DNA from: Pararhodobacter oceanensis
GTDB lineage: Bacteria; Pseudomonadota; Alphaproteobacteria; Rhodobacterales; Rhodobacteraceae
Assembly (NCBI RefSeq): GCF_003076755.1
Contig: NZ_QDKM01000001.1
Span: 62,001-126,000, forward strand
Reading direction: 5' to 3'
DNA length: 64,000 nt
The notes beneath the pieces were generated by a model. It worked only from the letters and a program-made list of their open reading frames with translations. It did no database searches and was not told where the DNA came from. Below, piece after piece: positions 27,483 to 35,306 of this stretch (within the stretch, counting starts at the first letter, position 1; every line of letters begins with the position of its first letter). Both the position numbers and the translations under genes were made by a program.

Positions 27483-28514
27483 TCACTCGAGATAGGCCAG
27501 ATCGCTCCAGCGGCTGTAGCCCTCGCGGAAGGAGGTGTAGCTCTCGTAGACGCGGGCGAAATCCTCGTCCTCGGCAACCAGTTCGGCGGCGACCTCGTCC
27601 CAGGCGGCTTCCAGCGAGGCCAGCGATTCCGCCGACCAGCGGTGGATATTGACCCCGTGCTCTTCTTCCAGCGTGCGCAGCGCTTCCACCTGAATCGCCT
27701 CGCCCTCGGCCAGACCATAGGTGATATTCGCGTCGCAGACCGTCTCGATCATCAACTGCGTGGTCTCGTCCAGCCCTTCCCAGAGATCAAGGTTGATCAT
27801 CAGGTCAAAGAAGGTCGATTGCTGGTGCCAACCGGGGAAATAATAATGGCTGGCGACCTGATAAAAGCCCAGATTGAGGTCAATTGCCGGCATCGAGAAT
27901 TCGGTCGCGTCAATCGTGCCCAGTTCCAGCGCCGGGAAGATATCGCCACCGGCCAGAAGCTGGGTCGAAACGCCCATCCGCTCCATCACTTTGGCGCCCA
28001 GACCAAAGAAGCGCATCGACAACCCGCGCAGGTCATCCACAGTGCTGATCTCTTCGCGGAACCAGCCCGAGGCCTCGGGCGCGATGATCCCGCAGATGAT
28101 CGATTTGATGTTATGCGGCTCGTAAAGCTCCTCAAGAAACTCTTCGCCGCCGCCGAATTTCAGCCAGGCCAGATACTCACCCGCACGCGGTCCGAAGGGC
28201 ACAGCGGCCAAGAGTTGCAGCGCCGGCACGCGGCCCGCCCAATAGCCCGGCGTCGACCAACCTGCCTCGACCGCGCCCGAACCGACCGCGTCGAAGACTT
28301 CCAGCGCGGGCACAACGCCGCCGGGGTTCTGGAAGGTGATGGTGATCTCGCCAGCGCTGAGCGCGGTGATCTGGTCGGCAATCCGCTGGCCCAGCGTGCC
28401 CAATTGCGGCAATGAGCCGGAATAGGTCGACTGCATGTTCCAGGTTTGCTGCGCCGAAGCGCCGCCAGCCGCCATCGCGGCCACCAAGGCGGTGGTGGTT
28501 AGAATTTTCTTCAT
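27483..28514 (-). CDS. dctP: TRAP periplasmic substrate-binding protein, TakP-like
   Basis: A 343-residue exported solute receptor with a signal peptide at residues 1-21 (ILTTTALVAAMAAGGASAQ). Segments such as GGDIFPALELGTIDATEF, NLGFYQVASHYYFPGWHQ and the arginine in LRGLSMRFFGLGAKVME match TakP of Rhodobacter sphaeroides. TakP binds 2-oxo acids with a sodium ion. One ligand-site difference is visible: the Trp after ATE in TakP is Phe here. The likely substrates are 2-oxo or other small monocarboxylic acids. CAGGGAGAG precedes the start. It is the first gene of the dctP-dctQ-dctM transcript. Confidence 0.92.
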   Translation of the reverse strand: MKKILTTTALVAAMAAGGASAQQTWNMQSTYSGSLPQLGTLGQRIADQITALSAGEITITFQNPGGVVPALEVFDAVGSGAVEAGWSTPGYWAGRVPALQLLAAVPFGPRAGEYLAWLKFGGGEEFLEELYEPHNIKSIICGIIAPEASGWFREEISTVDDLRGLSMRFFGLGAKVMERMGVSTQLLAGGDIFPALELGTIDATEFSMPAIDLNLGFYQVASHYYFPGWHQQSTFFDLMINLDLWEGLDETTQLMIETVCDANITYGLAEGEAIQVEALRTLEEEHGVNIHRWSAESLASLEAAWDEVAAELVAEDEDFARVYESYTSFREGYSRWSDLAYLE

Positions 28515-28671
28515 GTTTCTCTCCCTGTGAACGGCGATTGATCCACCGGCATCCCCCCGGCACATGTCTCACCGCGCGATTTTTCGCATTCAGGCAAGGC
28601 CCTTCAGCGCCCAAATCCACCGGAAAAACGGCGGGTCTCAGGCGATAGAGACTCCCTCCCAGGGGCAAAGG

Positions 28672-28688
28672 GGTAAAATGATCTTACC
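28672..28688. promoter_or_regulatory. Candidate operator upstream of the TRAP operon
   Basis: GGTAA-N7-TTACC is a perfect 5+5 inverted repeat in the only AT-rich stretch (28675-28745) between the P450 gene and dctP. It lies about 160 bp before the dctP start. Palindromes of this kind are used by GntR-family regulators of TRAP operons. No such regulator gene is in the window. Confidence 0.35.
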
Positions 28689-28722
28689 AATTTGTCCAAG
28701 AAAAAATGACGATCGGGTAATT

Positions 28723-30114
28723 TTAGTTTGTTTTTGTGACTCTAGGACTAATATTCAACCAGATACCCGCCTTGGCCCGCACGGTCAAATGCGCCACCGG
28801 TTCCGGCACCCGCGACGGCTCCGGCGCGAAGTGAAACGCGCGCGCCAGCACCGCCAAAATCAGCGGCCCCTCGATCATCGCGAACCCCGCCCCGGGGCAG
28901 ACCCGAGGGCCCGCCGAGAAGGGCAAGAATGCCTCGCGCGCCGCTGCCCGCCCCTCGGGCGTGGCCCATCGCGCGGGGCAAAACGCGTCCGGATTTTGCC
29001 AATGCGCCTCGTGGCGGCCCAAGTACCACGGGCTGATCACCGCCTGCGCGCCCTTTGGCACCTCACGCCCGCGGAAGACCGCAGGACAGCTCGCCTCGCG
29101 CACCATCATCGGCACCGGCGGGTAAAGACGCAGCGCCTCGCGGAACACATCACGCGCCAGTTTCAGACGCGAGACGCTGGCGAAGTCGGGGTTGTCGCCA
29201 AGTTCCCGCGCCGCCTCTTCGGCCAGTTGCGCCTGCGTGTCAGGGTCGAGCGCCAGCACATAGAGCGCCCATCCCAGCGCCGAGGCCGAGGTTTCATGCC
29301 CCGCCAGAAAGAAAACCGCCACCTGATCGACCATTTCGGCGTTGTCAAAACTCTGACCAGTTTCCGGGTCCGGCGTGGTCATGATTTTCGTCGCCAGATC
29401 ATCGGGCGCGCACCCCTCGGCAATCGCCTCACGGCGCGCTGCAACCAGTTCGGCGGTCAGCGCCCTGATCCGCCGCGCCGCGCGTTTGGTCGCGCGCCGG
29501 TGAAACCGTGGCATCCAGCGCGGGAGCGGCGCAAAAGCGGCGAGATTGAGCAGCGGTTGGGTGCCCTGAAAGGCGCGGAACTCCGAGAACACCGCGCTGG
29601 CCGTCGCATCCTCGATCGGCATGGAAAACAGCGCCCGAAAGATCACATCCGCGGTCGCGTGGCTCATCTGCGCCTCGATCTCGACCGGCCGCCCCGTCGC
29701 CAATGGCTGCAACCGCGCCACCGTCGCCTGCGCCACCGCCAGCATCGCAGGAAAGCTGTCGCGCAACCGCCCGCCCTCAAAAGCCGGATCAATAATCCGG
29801 CGCTGGCGCTCCCATTCCGCGCCATTGGTCAGGAACACACCCCGCCCCAGCAAAGGCTCCAATCCGGCGGCAAAGCGTGGCGATTTGGGAAAATCCTGCG
29901 GCGCTTTGGTCAGGACATGGCGCCAGAGCGGCGGCTCGTTTACCAAGAATGTATGCAGGAAGGGCATGCGAAACTCGGCCATTTTCGCGCGATACAGCCG
30001 CGCCGGATTGGCCGAGAGAATATCGCGGCGGAAGGCTTTGATATAACGCAGCAGCCCGAACCCTTCGGCGCGCGACGGTGGTTTCGGCGGGATGATCAAC
30101 GGTTTGTCGGGCAT
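28723..30114 (-). CDS. Cytochrome P450
   Basis: A 463-residue P450 monooxygenase without membrane anchor. The I-helix oxygen-binding motif is AGHETSA (about residue 270), the K-helix ExxR is EALR, and the heme loop FSAGPRVCPGAGFA carries the heme cysteine C406. It is a class that needs separate redox partners, and none is encoded nearby. The start codon overlaps the stop of the hydrolase gene upstream (TAATG), so the two are translationally coupled. The C-terminal segment RFHFAPE-like and overall length resemble bacterial CYP family members acting on fatty acids or terpenes, but the substrate is unknown. Confidence 0.93.
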   Translation of the reverse strand: MPDKPLIIPPKPPSRAEGFGLLRYIKAFRRDILSANPARLYRAKMAEFRMPFLHTFLVNEPPLWRHVLTKAPQDFPKSPRFAAGLEPLLGRGVFLTNGAEWERQRRIIDPAFEGGRLRDSFPAMLAVAQATVARLQPLATGRPVEIEAQMSHATADVIFRALFSMPIEDATASAVFSEFRAFQGTQPLLNLAAFAPLPRWMPRFHRRATKRAARRIRALTAELVAARREAIAEGCAPDDLATKIMTTPDPETGQSFDNAEMVDQVAVFFLAGHETSASALGWALYVLALDPDTQAQLAEEAARELGDNPDFASVSRLKLARDVFREALRLYPPVPMMVREASCPAVFRGREVPKGAQAVISPWYLGRHEAHWQNPDAFCPARWATPEGRAAAREAFLPFSAGPRVCPGAGFAMIEGPLILAVLARAFHFAPEPSRVPEPVAHLTVRAKAGIWLNISPRVTKTN

Positions 30115-31355
30115 TAACCACGCTCCGCCACTGGTGGCAGATCACGGTGCGGCGAACGCGCGCGGGTGATCCGGCTTGGCGAATGCGCCCGCCCCGCATA
30201 GCGCGTTTTCAAGGTTTTCGGGCCTGCGGTGATCTGGAAATAATCATAATCGCGCGGCGCATCGAAGGCGGCAAGATACTGAAAATGCAGTTTGAAAAAC
30301 CGTCTTCGCAGACGTGCCCAAGTCTCGGGCTGCAGGCTGAGACTGAAAGCCGCCGAGAGCACCAAGGGCCAGCGTTGCTGCGCCGAGGCCACGCCACTCA
30401 CCGCCACCGGATCGCAGAGATTAAAGCAACAGCCATCGCCCTTGGCGGTGACATCCACCCATGTGATCACATCGCTGTCCGACAGCGCCCGCAGATCCCC
30501 GCGCAACCGAGTGGCGCGCGGCAGAAAGCTTTGCATCGGGATCGCCTCGCCGAGGGTTAACAGCGCCAAGGGCGGCGCGCCCTCGGGCAGGTCTTGCGCC
30601 AGAACCTCGGCCACCACCGAGACCGCCAGTGCCGCCCCCGAGGAATGGCCGACCACCAACACCTCGTCGGCACCCTCATTCAGGGCTTCACGGATCTGCG
30701 CAGCAAATATGCTCAACCGCGCGGTTAAGGGCGCGCCATAGTCACCGTAATAGGCGGCGGTATGCGAGAAATCATAGAGCAGATAATAGGCGTAGAGCTT
30801 CGCGTCGAAGCGCTGGAACAGCCGCAAAATGGCATAGACCACCGCCGCGCCGACCGCCCATCCCAGTGCGGTGCCGCCCGCTAAGGGCCAGAGCGCCGCG
30901 ACGCCCCAGCCAATTAACCACGCCAGCAGGAGCGCCACAAGCAACTGTCCGGTCAGGATGCTCACCGGCCATGCCCCCGCCAGCATCGGCCCCGGGCGCA
31001 GGCGGATCATCGCCCAGAGCGCGCCGGTCGAGCCAAAAATCCACAGCGAGCGCAGCATTAACCAATAAGCGCCCAGCACCCCGCGCTGCATCGAAGCCTG
31101 CACGATATCGGCCCAGACCAGCACCGTTATATGCGCCTCGCTCTCGTGCCCGTCGATCTGGGATTGCACGTGCCAGCCGTAGCTCTCGGCGCCCGGGGGC
31201 TGCGGCGAGAGCGACAATGCATAGCCCGAAATCTCCGCCTGCGCGGCGCCCTCTTTGCGGTAGAGCTCACGGTAGCGGCGCGGCGGGAACGGGTCGAAAC
31301 CGGGGATATAAAACACCCGCCGCTTGCGCACCTCGGTTTGGGCCTGCCCGCTCAT
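30114..31355 (-). CDS. Membrane-embedded alpha/beta hydrolase-like protein
   Basis: A 413-residue protein beginning with a cytoplasmic segment RRVFYIPGFDPFPPRRYREL. Two or three hydrophobic stretches at about residues 125-195 follow. The nucleophile elbow is GHSSG near residue 235 in a strand-turn-helix context (EVLVVGHSSGAALAVSVV). It therefore looks like a serine esterase or lipase anchored in the membrane. The ATG or TAA overlap with the P450 gene indicates a joint task, perhaps hydrolysis followed by hydroxylation of the released product. I do not recognise a named family member. Confidence 0.75.
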   Translation of the reverse strand: MSGQAQTEVRKRRVFYIPGFDPFPPRRYRELYRKEGAAQAEISGYALSLSPQPPGAESYGWHVQSQIDGHESEAHITVLVWADIVQASMQRGVLGAYWLMLRSLWIFGSTGALWAMIRLRPGPMLAGAWPVSILTGQLLVALLLAWLIGWGVAALWPLAGGTALGWAVGAAVVYAILRLFQRFDAKLYAYYLLYDFSHTAAYYGDYGAPLTARLSIFAAQIREALNEGADEVLVVGHSSGAALAVSVVAEVLAQDLPEGAPPLALLTLGEAIPMQSFLPRATRLRGDLRALSDSDVITWVDVTAKGDGCCFNLCDPVAVSGVASAQQRWPLVLSAAFSLSLQPETWARLRRRFFKLHFQYLAAFDAPRDYDYFQITAGPKTLKTRYAGRAHSPSRITRARSPHRDLPPVAERG

Positions 31356-31670
31356 CAGTTGCCGCGCCTTTCGCTGGGGAATTGCAGCGTAAACCTAGGC
31401 GGGATCAGGGGAATTGGGAAGTGGGTTGTGGTCGGTGGCGAGCTGGCATTTGGCTCACTTGGACCGGTCTAGCAGAAATTGCCCCACGCGCATCTATCAG
31501 TTACCGCGCGGAATCAAGGCGAAGCCGCCGCGCATCGCCAGACCGCCCACGGGGCTGGCGATTTGGTGATGCTGGGTGTTCCGGTCATATCATGGAGGTT
31601 GAACGCACCATAAAGCGCGCCGTCCACCCCTCAGGTCGCCATCCCGCGGTCTGGCAATGCGCGGCTCGCG
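31356..31670. other. Intergenic stretch without visible gene
   Basis: 315 bp between the hydrolase gene start and the stop of the trans-sulfuration gene, both on the minus strand. It must hold the promoter of the hydrolase-P450 pair. I see no ribosome-site-led small gene, no tRNA and no repeat of the families found elsewhere in the window. Confidence 0.5.
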
Positions 31671-32855
31671 TCAAAGCTGTTGCGAGGCGGCGATGGCGGC
31701 GGCAAATTCCGCCTTCAACAACGCGATATCCTCCACCCCGACCGACACGCGAAAGAACCCCTCGCTGATGCCCAGAGCCTCTCGTGCCTCGACACCCAAG
31801 GCACGGTGCGACGAAGAGGCCGGGTGCGAAAGCGTGGTGCCGATATCGCCCAGCGTCGGCGCAAAGGCGATCGCGGGCGCCGCGCGGGTCAGCGCATTCG
31901 CCGCCGCGCGCCCACCGGCAATCTCGAAGGACACCATATGCCCGCCACGCTCTCCCAGCAGCGAGACCGCGCGGTTGTGATCGGGATGATCGCGCTGCGT
32001 CGGATACAGCACTCGCGTCACCCCCGGCAATCCCGCGAGATGATCCGCCAACAGCGCGGCATTCTCCTCGGCACGGTCATAGCGCAACTCGAAGGAATAG
32101 AGCCCGCGCTCGGCCAGCCAGCAGTCAAACGGGCTGGCGGTCATGCCGGTGGTCACGGCGAAATCATAGATCATACGGCGCAGCTCGGGGTCTTGTGCCG
32201 CGACATAGCCCAAGGTCGCATCGGAATGGCCGGCAAGTATTTTGGTCACCGAATGGATCACGATATCCGCGCCATGCTCGAAGGGCCGGAAGCCGCGCGG
32301 CGTAGTGAAGGTGTTGTCGATCGCCAAGAGCACGCCGCGCTCTCGGGCGATCTGCGCGATGCCCGCAATATCCGCCACCCGCAGCGTCGGATTCGAGACC
32401 ACCTCAAGCAGGATCATCCGCGTCTCGGGCCGGATCGCCGCGGCGAATCCCGCCGCATCGGTCGGGTCCGCCATCGAGGCCGAAATCCCAAGCCGCGGCA
32501 GGTCCTGCGACAACAGCCGCAGTGACCGCCCATATAGCTGATCGCCGCCCAGCACATGATCGCCCGCTTTCAACACGCCAAGCAGCGCCGCCGTAACCGC
32601 CGCCATGCCCGAGCCGGTGACTATCCCGCCCTCGGCGCCCTCGAGCATGTCGATCTTTTGCGCCAGAACATCGGCGTTGGGATGGCCTTCGCGCGCATAG
32701 GTATAGCCCGGATTGACCCCCTCGTATTGGCTATCCAGCGTGTCGGGATCGGGCGAGGCATAGACCACCGAGGGCTGCAGCGGCGTCACCACCGGGCGCG
32801 AGGCGCTTGGCGGCCAAGGGGTGCGGCGGATCAGGGATTTCGGCGTCTCGGACAT
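31671..32855 (-). CDS. Trans-sulfuration family PLP enzyme
   Basis: A 394-residue member of the cystathionine gamma-synthase/beta-lyase and methionine gamma-lyase group. The cofactor lysine is in HSVTKILAGHSDATLG. Other family motifs are GYTYAREGHPNADVLAQK, VVSNPTLRVADI and the C-terminal TTLSHPASSSHR, where the substrate-binding SHR arginine is seen. It works on cystathionine, homocysteine or related sulfur amino acids. Which one cannot be decided by eye. CAGGAGG precedes the start. A terminator of bioY lies directly upstream, so it has its own promoter. Confidence 0.9.
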   Translation of the reverse strand: MSETPKSLIRRTPWPPSASRPVVTPLQPSVVYASPDPDTLDSQYEGVNPGYTYAREGHPNADVLAQKIDMLEGAEGGIVTGSGMAAVTAALLGVLKAGDHVLGGDQLYGRSLRLLSQDLPRLGISASMADPTDAAGFAAAIRPETRMILLEVVSNPTLRVADIAGIAQIARERGVLLAIDNTFTTPRGFRPFEHGADIVIHSVTKILAGHSDATLGYVAAQDPELRRMIYDFAVTTGMTASPFDCWLAERGLYSFELRYDRAEENAALLADHLAGLPGVTRVLYPTQRDHPDHNRAVSLLGERGGHMVSFEIAGGRAAANALTRAAPAIAFAPTLGDIGTTLSHPASSSHRALGVEAREALGISEGFFRVSVGVEDIALLKAEFAAAIAASQQL

Positions 32856-32917
32856 GGGGCCTCCTGTGACAATGCGGAATTTCTGACACGCGCACGCCCT
32901 GCCCGCAAGTCAAAGAA

Positions 32918-32949
32918 AAACCCCCGGGCGCCGTTGCATCCGGGGGTTT
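32918..32949 (-). terminator. Rho-independent terminator of bioY
   Basis: A 10-bp perfect stem AAACCCCCGG/CCGGGGGTTT with a 12-base loop and a TTCTTTG tail on the minus strand, 27 bp after the bioY stop. Confidence 0.78.
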
Positions 32950-32975
32950 CCAACTGGTTCAAAAGCGCTTGGGCG

Positions 32976-33551
32976 TTATCCGCGGCGCGATTTCAGCGCG
33001 GTCCAGGCGCCGGTGACGATCAGCGCGGCAACCGCGGCTTTAACCACATCACCCAGCAGGAAGGGCACCATGCCCGCCTGCGCGGCACCGCCAAAGCTGA
33101 GCGGCGTGATCGCGGTCAGCCAGAGCACGCCCGGCACATACAAGAGCGCCGAGATCACCGCGACACCGATGAAAGTGCCGATAAAGCCGCGCGCAACGCC
33201 GCGTTCGGCCAAGAGACCAGCGGCAAAGGCCAGTGCGACAAAGCCGAACAGGAAGCCAGCGGTCGGCCCCATCAACCAGGCGAAACCTGCGCCACCACCG
33301 GCAAAGACCGGCAGGCCCATCGCGCCCTCGGCCAGATAGGCCAGCACCGCGCCCGCGCCCAGACGCGAGCCTGCGGTCAATCCGACCAGCACCACGGCCA
33401 GGGTTTGCAAGGTCATCGGCACCGGCAGCATCGGTACGCTGATCTGCGCACCAAGCGCGATCAACACCGAGCCCGCCGCGACGATCATCGCTTTGCCAAG
33501 GACCGACTGCGCGCCGACCGTAGCTTGAACAAGTGTCTGAGATTGGGCCAT
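32976..33551 (-). CDS. bioY: BioY biotin transporter S component
   Basis: A 191-residue membrane protein with about six hydrophobic segments. The BioY signatures are ISVPMLPVPMTLQTLAVVLVG and LPVFAGGGAGFAWLMGPTAG. It captures biotin for import, either alone or with an ECF module. No bioM or bioN is adjacent. The ATG at 33551 has GGGAGG seven bases upstream. The upstream region holds a partial match to the BioR box (TTATCTGTGC at 33586-33595, seven of ten positions) and four TTGCAAA boxes. Biotin is needed for the MccA carboxylase in this window. Confidence 0.94.
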   Translation of the reverse strand: MAQSQTLVQATVGAQSVLGKAMIVAAGSVLIALGAQISVPMLPVPMTLQTLAVVLVGLTAGSRLGAGAVLAYLAEGAMGLPVFAGGGAGFAWLMGPTAGFLFGFVALAFAAGLLAERGVARGFIGTFIGVAVISALLYVPGVLWLTAITPLSFGGAAQAGMVPFLLGDVVKAAVAALIVTGAWTALKSRRG

Positions 33552-33651
33552 TGCAGGGCCTCCCGTTCTGAATTTCACTGCCTCGTTATCTGTGCAGCAT
33601 GGCGACACGTCAAGCACTCTGACGCAATTCCGCAGGATTACGCGGGCCGGT

Positions 33652-33701
33652 TTGCAAATCCAGTGAGTTGCAAAGCCGCGCGGTTTGCAAAGATTGCAAA
33701 G
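33652..33701. promoter_or_regulatory. Four TTGCAAA boxes between bioY and an SDR gene
   Basis: TTTGCAAA occurs at 33652-33659 and 33685-33692, and the 7-of-8 matches GTTGCAAA and ATTGCAAA at 33668-33675 and 33694-33701. TTTGCAAA is a palindrome. Pairs of this octamer are the recognition sites I recall for short-chain fatty acyl-CoA regulators (ScfR group, such as PccR of R. sphaeroides and RamB of corynebacteria). Spacing here is 8, 9 and 1 bases, not the N4 recalled for PccR. The region is the shared promoter area of bioY (minus) and the SDR gene (plus). Confidence 0.55.
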
Positions 33702-33816
33702 CGCAACTTTTGCCGTGAAACCCCGCCTTCAAACCGCCTCTACTCGCCCGCTCCCTGCCTGCGTCACAATCGCGCCCTGTCTTGAAACCCGCGCGCGCCG
33801 GTGGCATCAGCGCGCC

Positions 33817-34557
33817 ATGACGCAGAACCCGCACCCCTCCGAATCATCCGCCGAGACCGGCACGTCGCAGTCGGCCCAGAAGGTCGCCCTGATCACCGGC
33901 GCCTCGCGCGGCTTGGGCGCGGCGCTGGCCGAGGCTTTGGCGGCGCAGGGTTGGCATATCATCGCCCTCGCCCGCACCATCGGCGCGCTCGAAGAACTTG
34001 ACGACCGCATCCAATCCGCCGGTGGTTCGGCGACATTGGTGCCGGTCGATATCACCAAGGACGACGCGATGCGGCAGATCTGCGCCTCGCTGTTCCAGCG
34101 CTTTGGCCGTGTCGATCTCTGGGCGCATACCGCGGTGCATGTGCCGCCGCTCTCGCCCGCGGGGCATATCGCAGCCAAGGATTGGGACAAAACACTGGCT
34201 ATCACCCTGCGCGCCACCGGCACATTGATCCCGATGATCGAGCCGCTTCTGCGCCTGAGCAAACAAGGCCAAGCGGTGTTCTTTGACGATGCGGGCTGGC
34301 AGGATGGCGCCGCTGGCGTGCATAAATTCTACGGCGCCTATGCGGCGGCAAAATCCGGCCAGATCGCCCTCGCCCGCGCTTGGGCCGCCGAGAATGCCGG
34401 TCTTTCCGCCTCGGGCGCGCCCCGGATCAGCATCGCGACACCGGCGCCGATGCCCACTGCCACCCGCGCAAGGTTCTTCCCAGGAGAGGACACCGGAGCC
34501 TTGACCAAATGCAGCGCCGAAGCCTCGCGGATCATTGCCGAACTCGATCTGCCCTAA
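33817..34557 (+). CDS. SDR family oxidoreductase lacking the usual catalytic serine
   Basis: A 246-residue short-chain dehydrogenase related to the YciK group. The cofactor loop is TGASRGLG, and the catalytic YxxxK is YAAAK. In the expected serine position, before the tyrosine, the protein has FFDDAGWQDG, so Asp or Gln replaces Ser, and the loop is about five residues longer than usual. It may have weak or altered activity. The ATG at 33817 has no obvious ribosome site but matches the conserved N-terminus. It is divergent from bioY and shares its promoter region. Confidence 0.85.
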   Translation: MTQNPHPSESSAETGTSQSAQKVALITGASRGLGAALAEALAAQGWHIIALARTIGALEELDDRIQSAGGSATLVPVDITKDDAMRQICASLFQRFGRVDLWAHTAVHVPPLSPAGHIAAKDWDKTLAITLRATGTLIPMIEPLLRLSKQGQAVFFDDAGWQDGAAGVHKFYGAYAAAKSGQIALARAWAAENAGLSASGAPRISIATPAPMPTATRARFFPGEDTGALTKCSAEASRIIAELDLP

Positions 34558-34563
34558 GCCTGC

Positions 34564-35031
34564 CTAGCGCTCGGAAATGTAAATCACCGCATTGCGCACA
34601 TTCGAGCGGTTATAGGTGCCGACCCAGATATCATATTGGCCGGTCGGCGGATTTGCAAAACGGATCAACGGGTTGCGCCCGTCGTGATCATCGTTGCAAT
34701 ACCAGCGTGAATGCGGGTCATTGACCAGCAGCATCGTATCACCGGGCGCATCCACGGTCAGGGTCAGGGTCGGAAACCGCCCCGCCTCATAGATCAGCCG
34801 GTAATCCGGCGGGCTGGCGAACCAACCGCCAAAGCGGCAATCCTCGCTGCCCAGAAAGTGATTGTCGCCGCCCGCAATCACCCGATGCCGATGCGGATCG
34901 GGCACAAATCCCGAGCGCAGCGCGATCGAGCCAAAGGTCGGCTCCAACCGCCAGTTCTGCGCCTCGGCCTGTGGCGCCACCCAGAGGGCAACAACCAAAA
35001 GAGCCACAAATACTGGTCTGAAAACACACAT
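34564..35031 (-). CDS. Secreted beta-rich protein of unknown function
   Basis: A 155-residue exported protein with a signal peptide at residues 1-24 (VALLVVALWVAPQAEA). The mature part carries TLTVDAPGDTMLLVNDPHSRW, CNDDHDGRNPLIRF and PPTGQYDIWVGTY. This pattern resembles bacterial pre-peptidase C-terminal (PPC) type domains that accompany secreted proteases. No protease domain is attached. A disulfide between the two cysteines (CRFGG and CNDD segments) is possible. It is convergent with the SDR gene with only 6 bp between the stops. Confidence 0.75.
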   Translation of the reverse strand: MCVFRPVFVALLVVALWVAPQAEAQNWRLEPTFGSIALRSGFVPDPHRHRVIAGGDNHFLGSEDCRFGGWFASPPDYRLIYEAGRFPTLTLTVDAPGDTMLLVNDPHSRWYCNDDHDGRNPLIRFANPPTGQYDIWVGTYNRSNVRNAVIYISER

Positions 35032-35306
35032 AGAACTGCCTTCACGGATCTTGGCTCAGGGGGCTGGCTGGCGGCGCCATAGAGCGCGCAGAGGGCTCGA
35101 CAACGGCGGCCCTCATCCGCCAATGCTGCCTTGGATTCGCGCCGCTGTCCAGAAGGATCCCCCGCGCCGCTACGCCCCCAAGCTGCGAGAAACAATTCGT
35201 TAACCAATTAACCACCTGCCAAAACACCCAAAACACGCTAGCATCCCCGCGCCCAAACCGCGCCAGCGCGGCCACGGGCGTGTTGCGTTGTATCGGAGGT
35301 CGTTGC

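Noticed and set aside
33586-33595. BioR box at bioY
   Set aside because: TTATCTGTGC matches the BioR consensus TTATMKATAA at only seven of ten positions, so I mention it in the bioY entry but do not call it.
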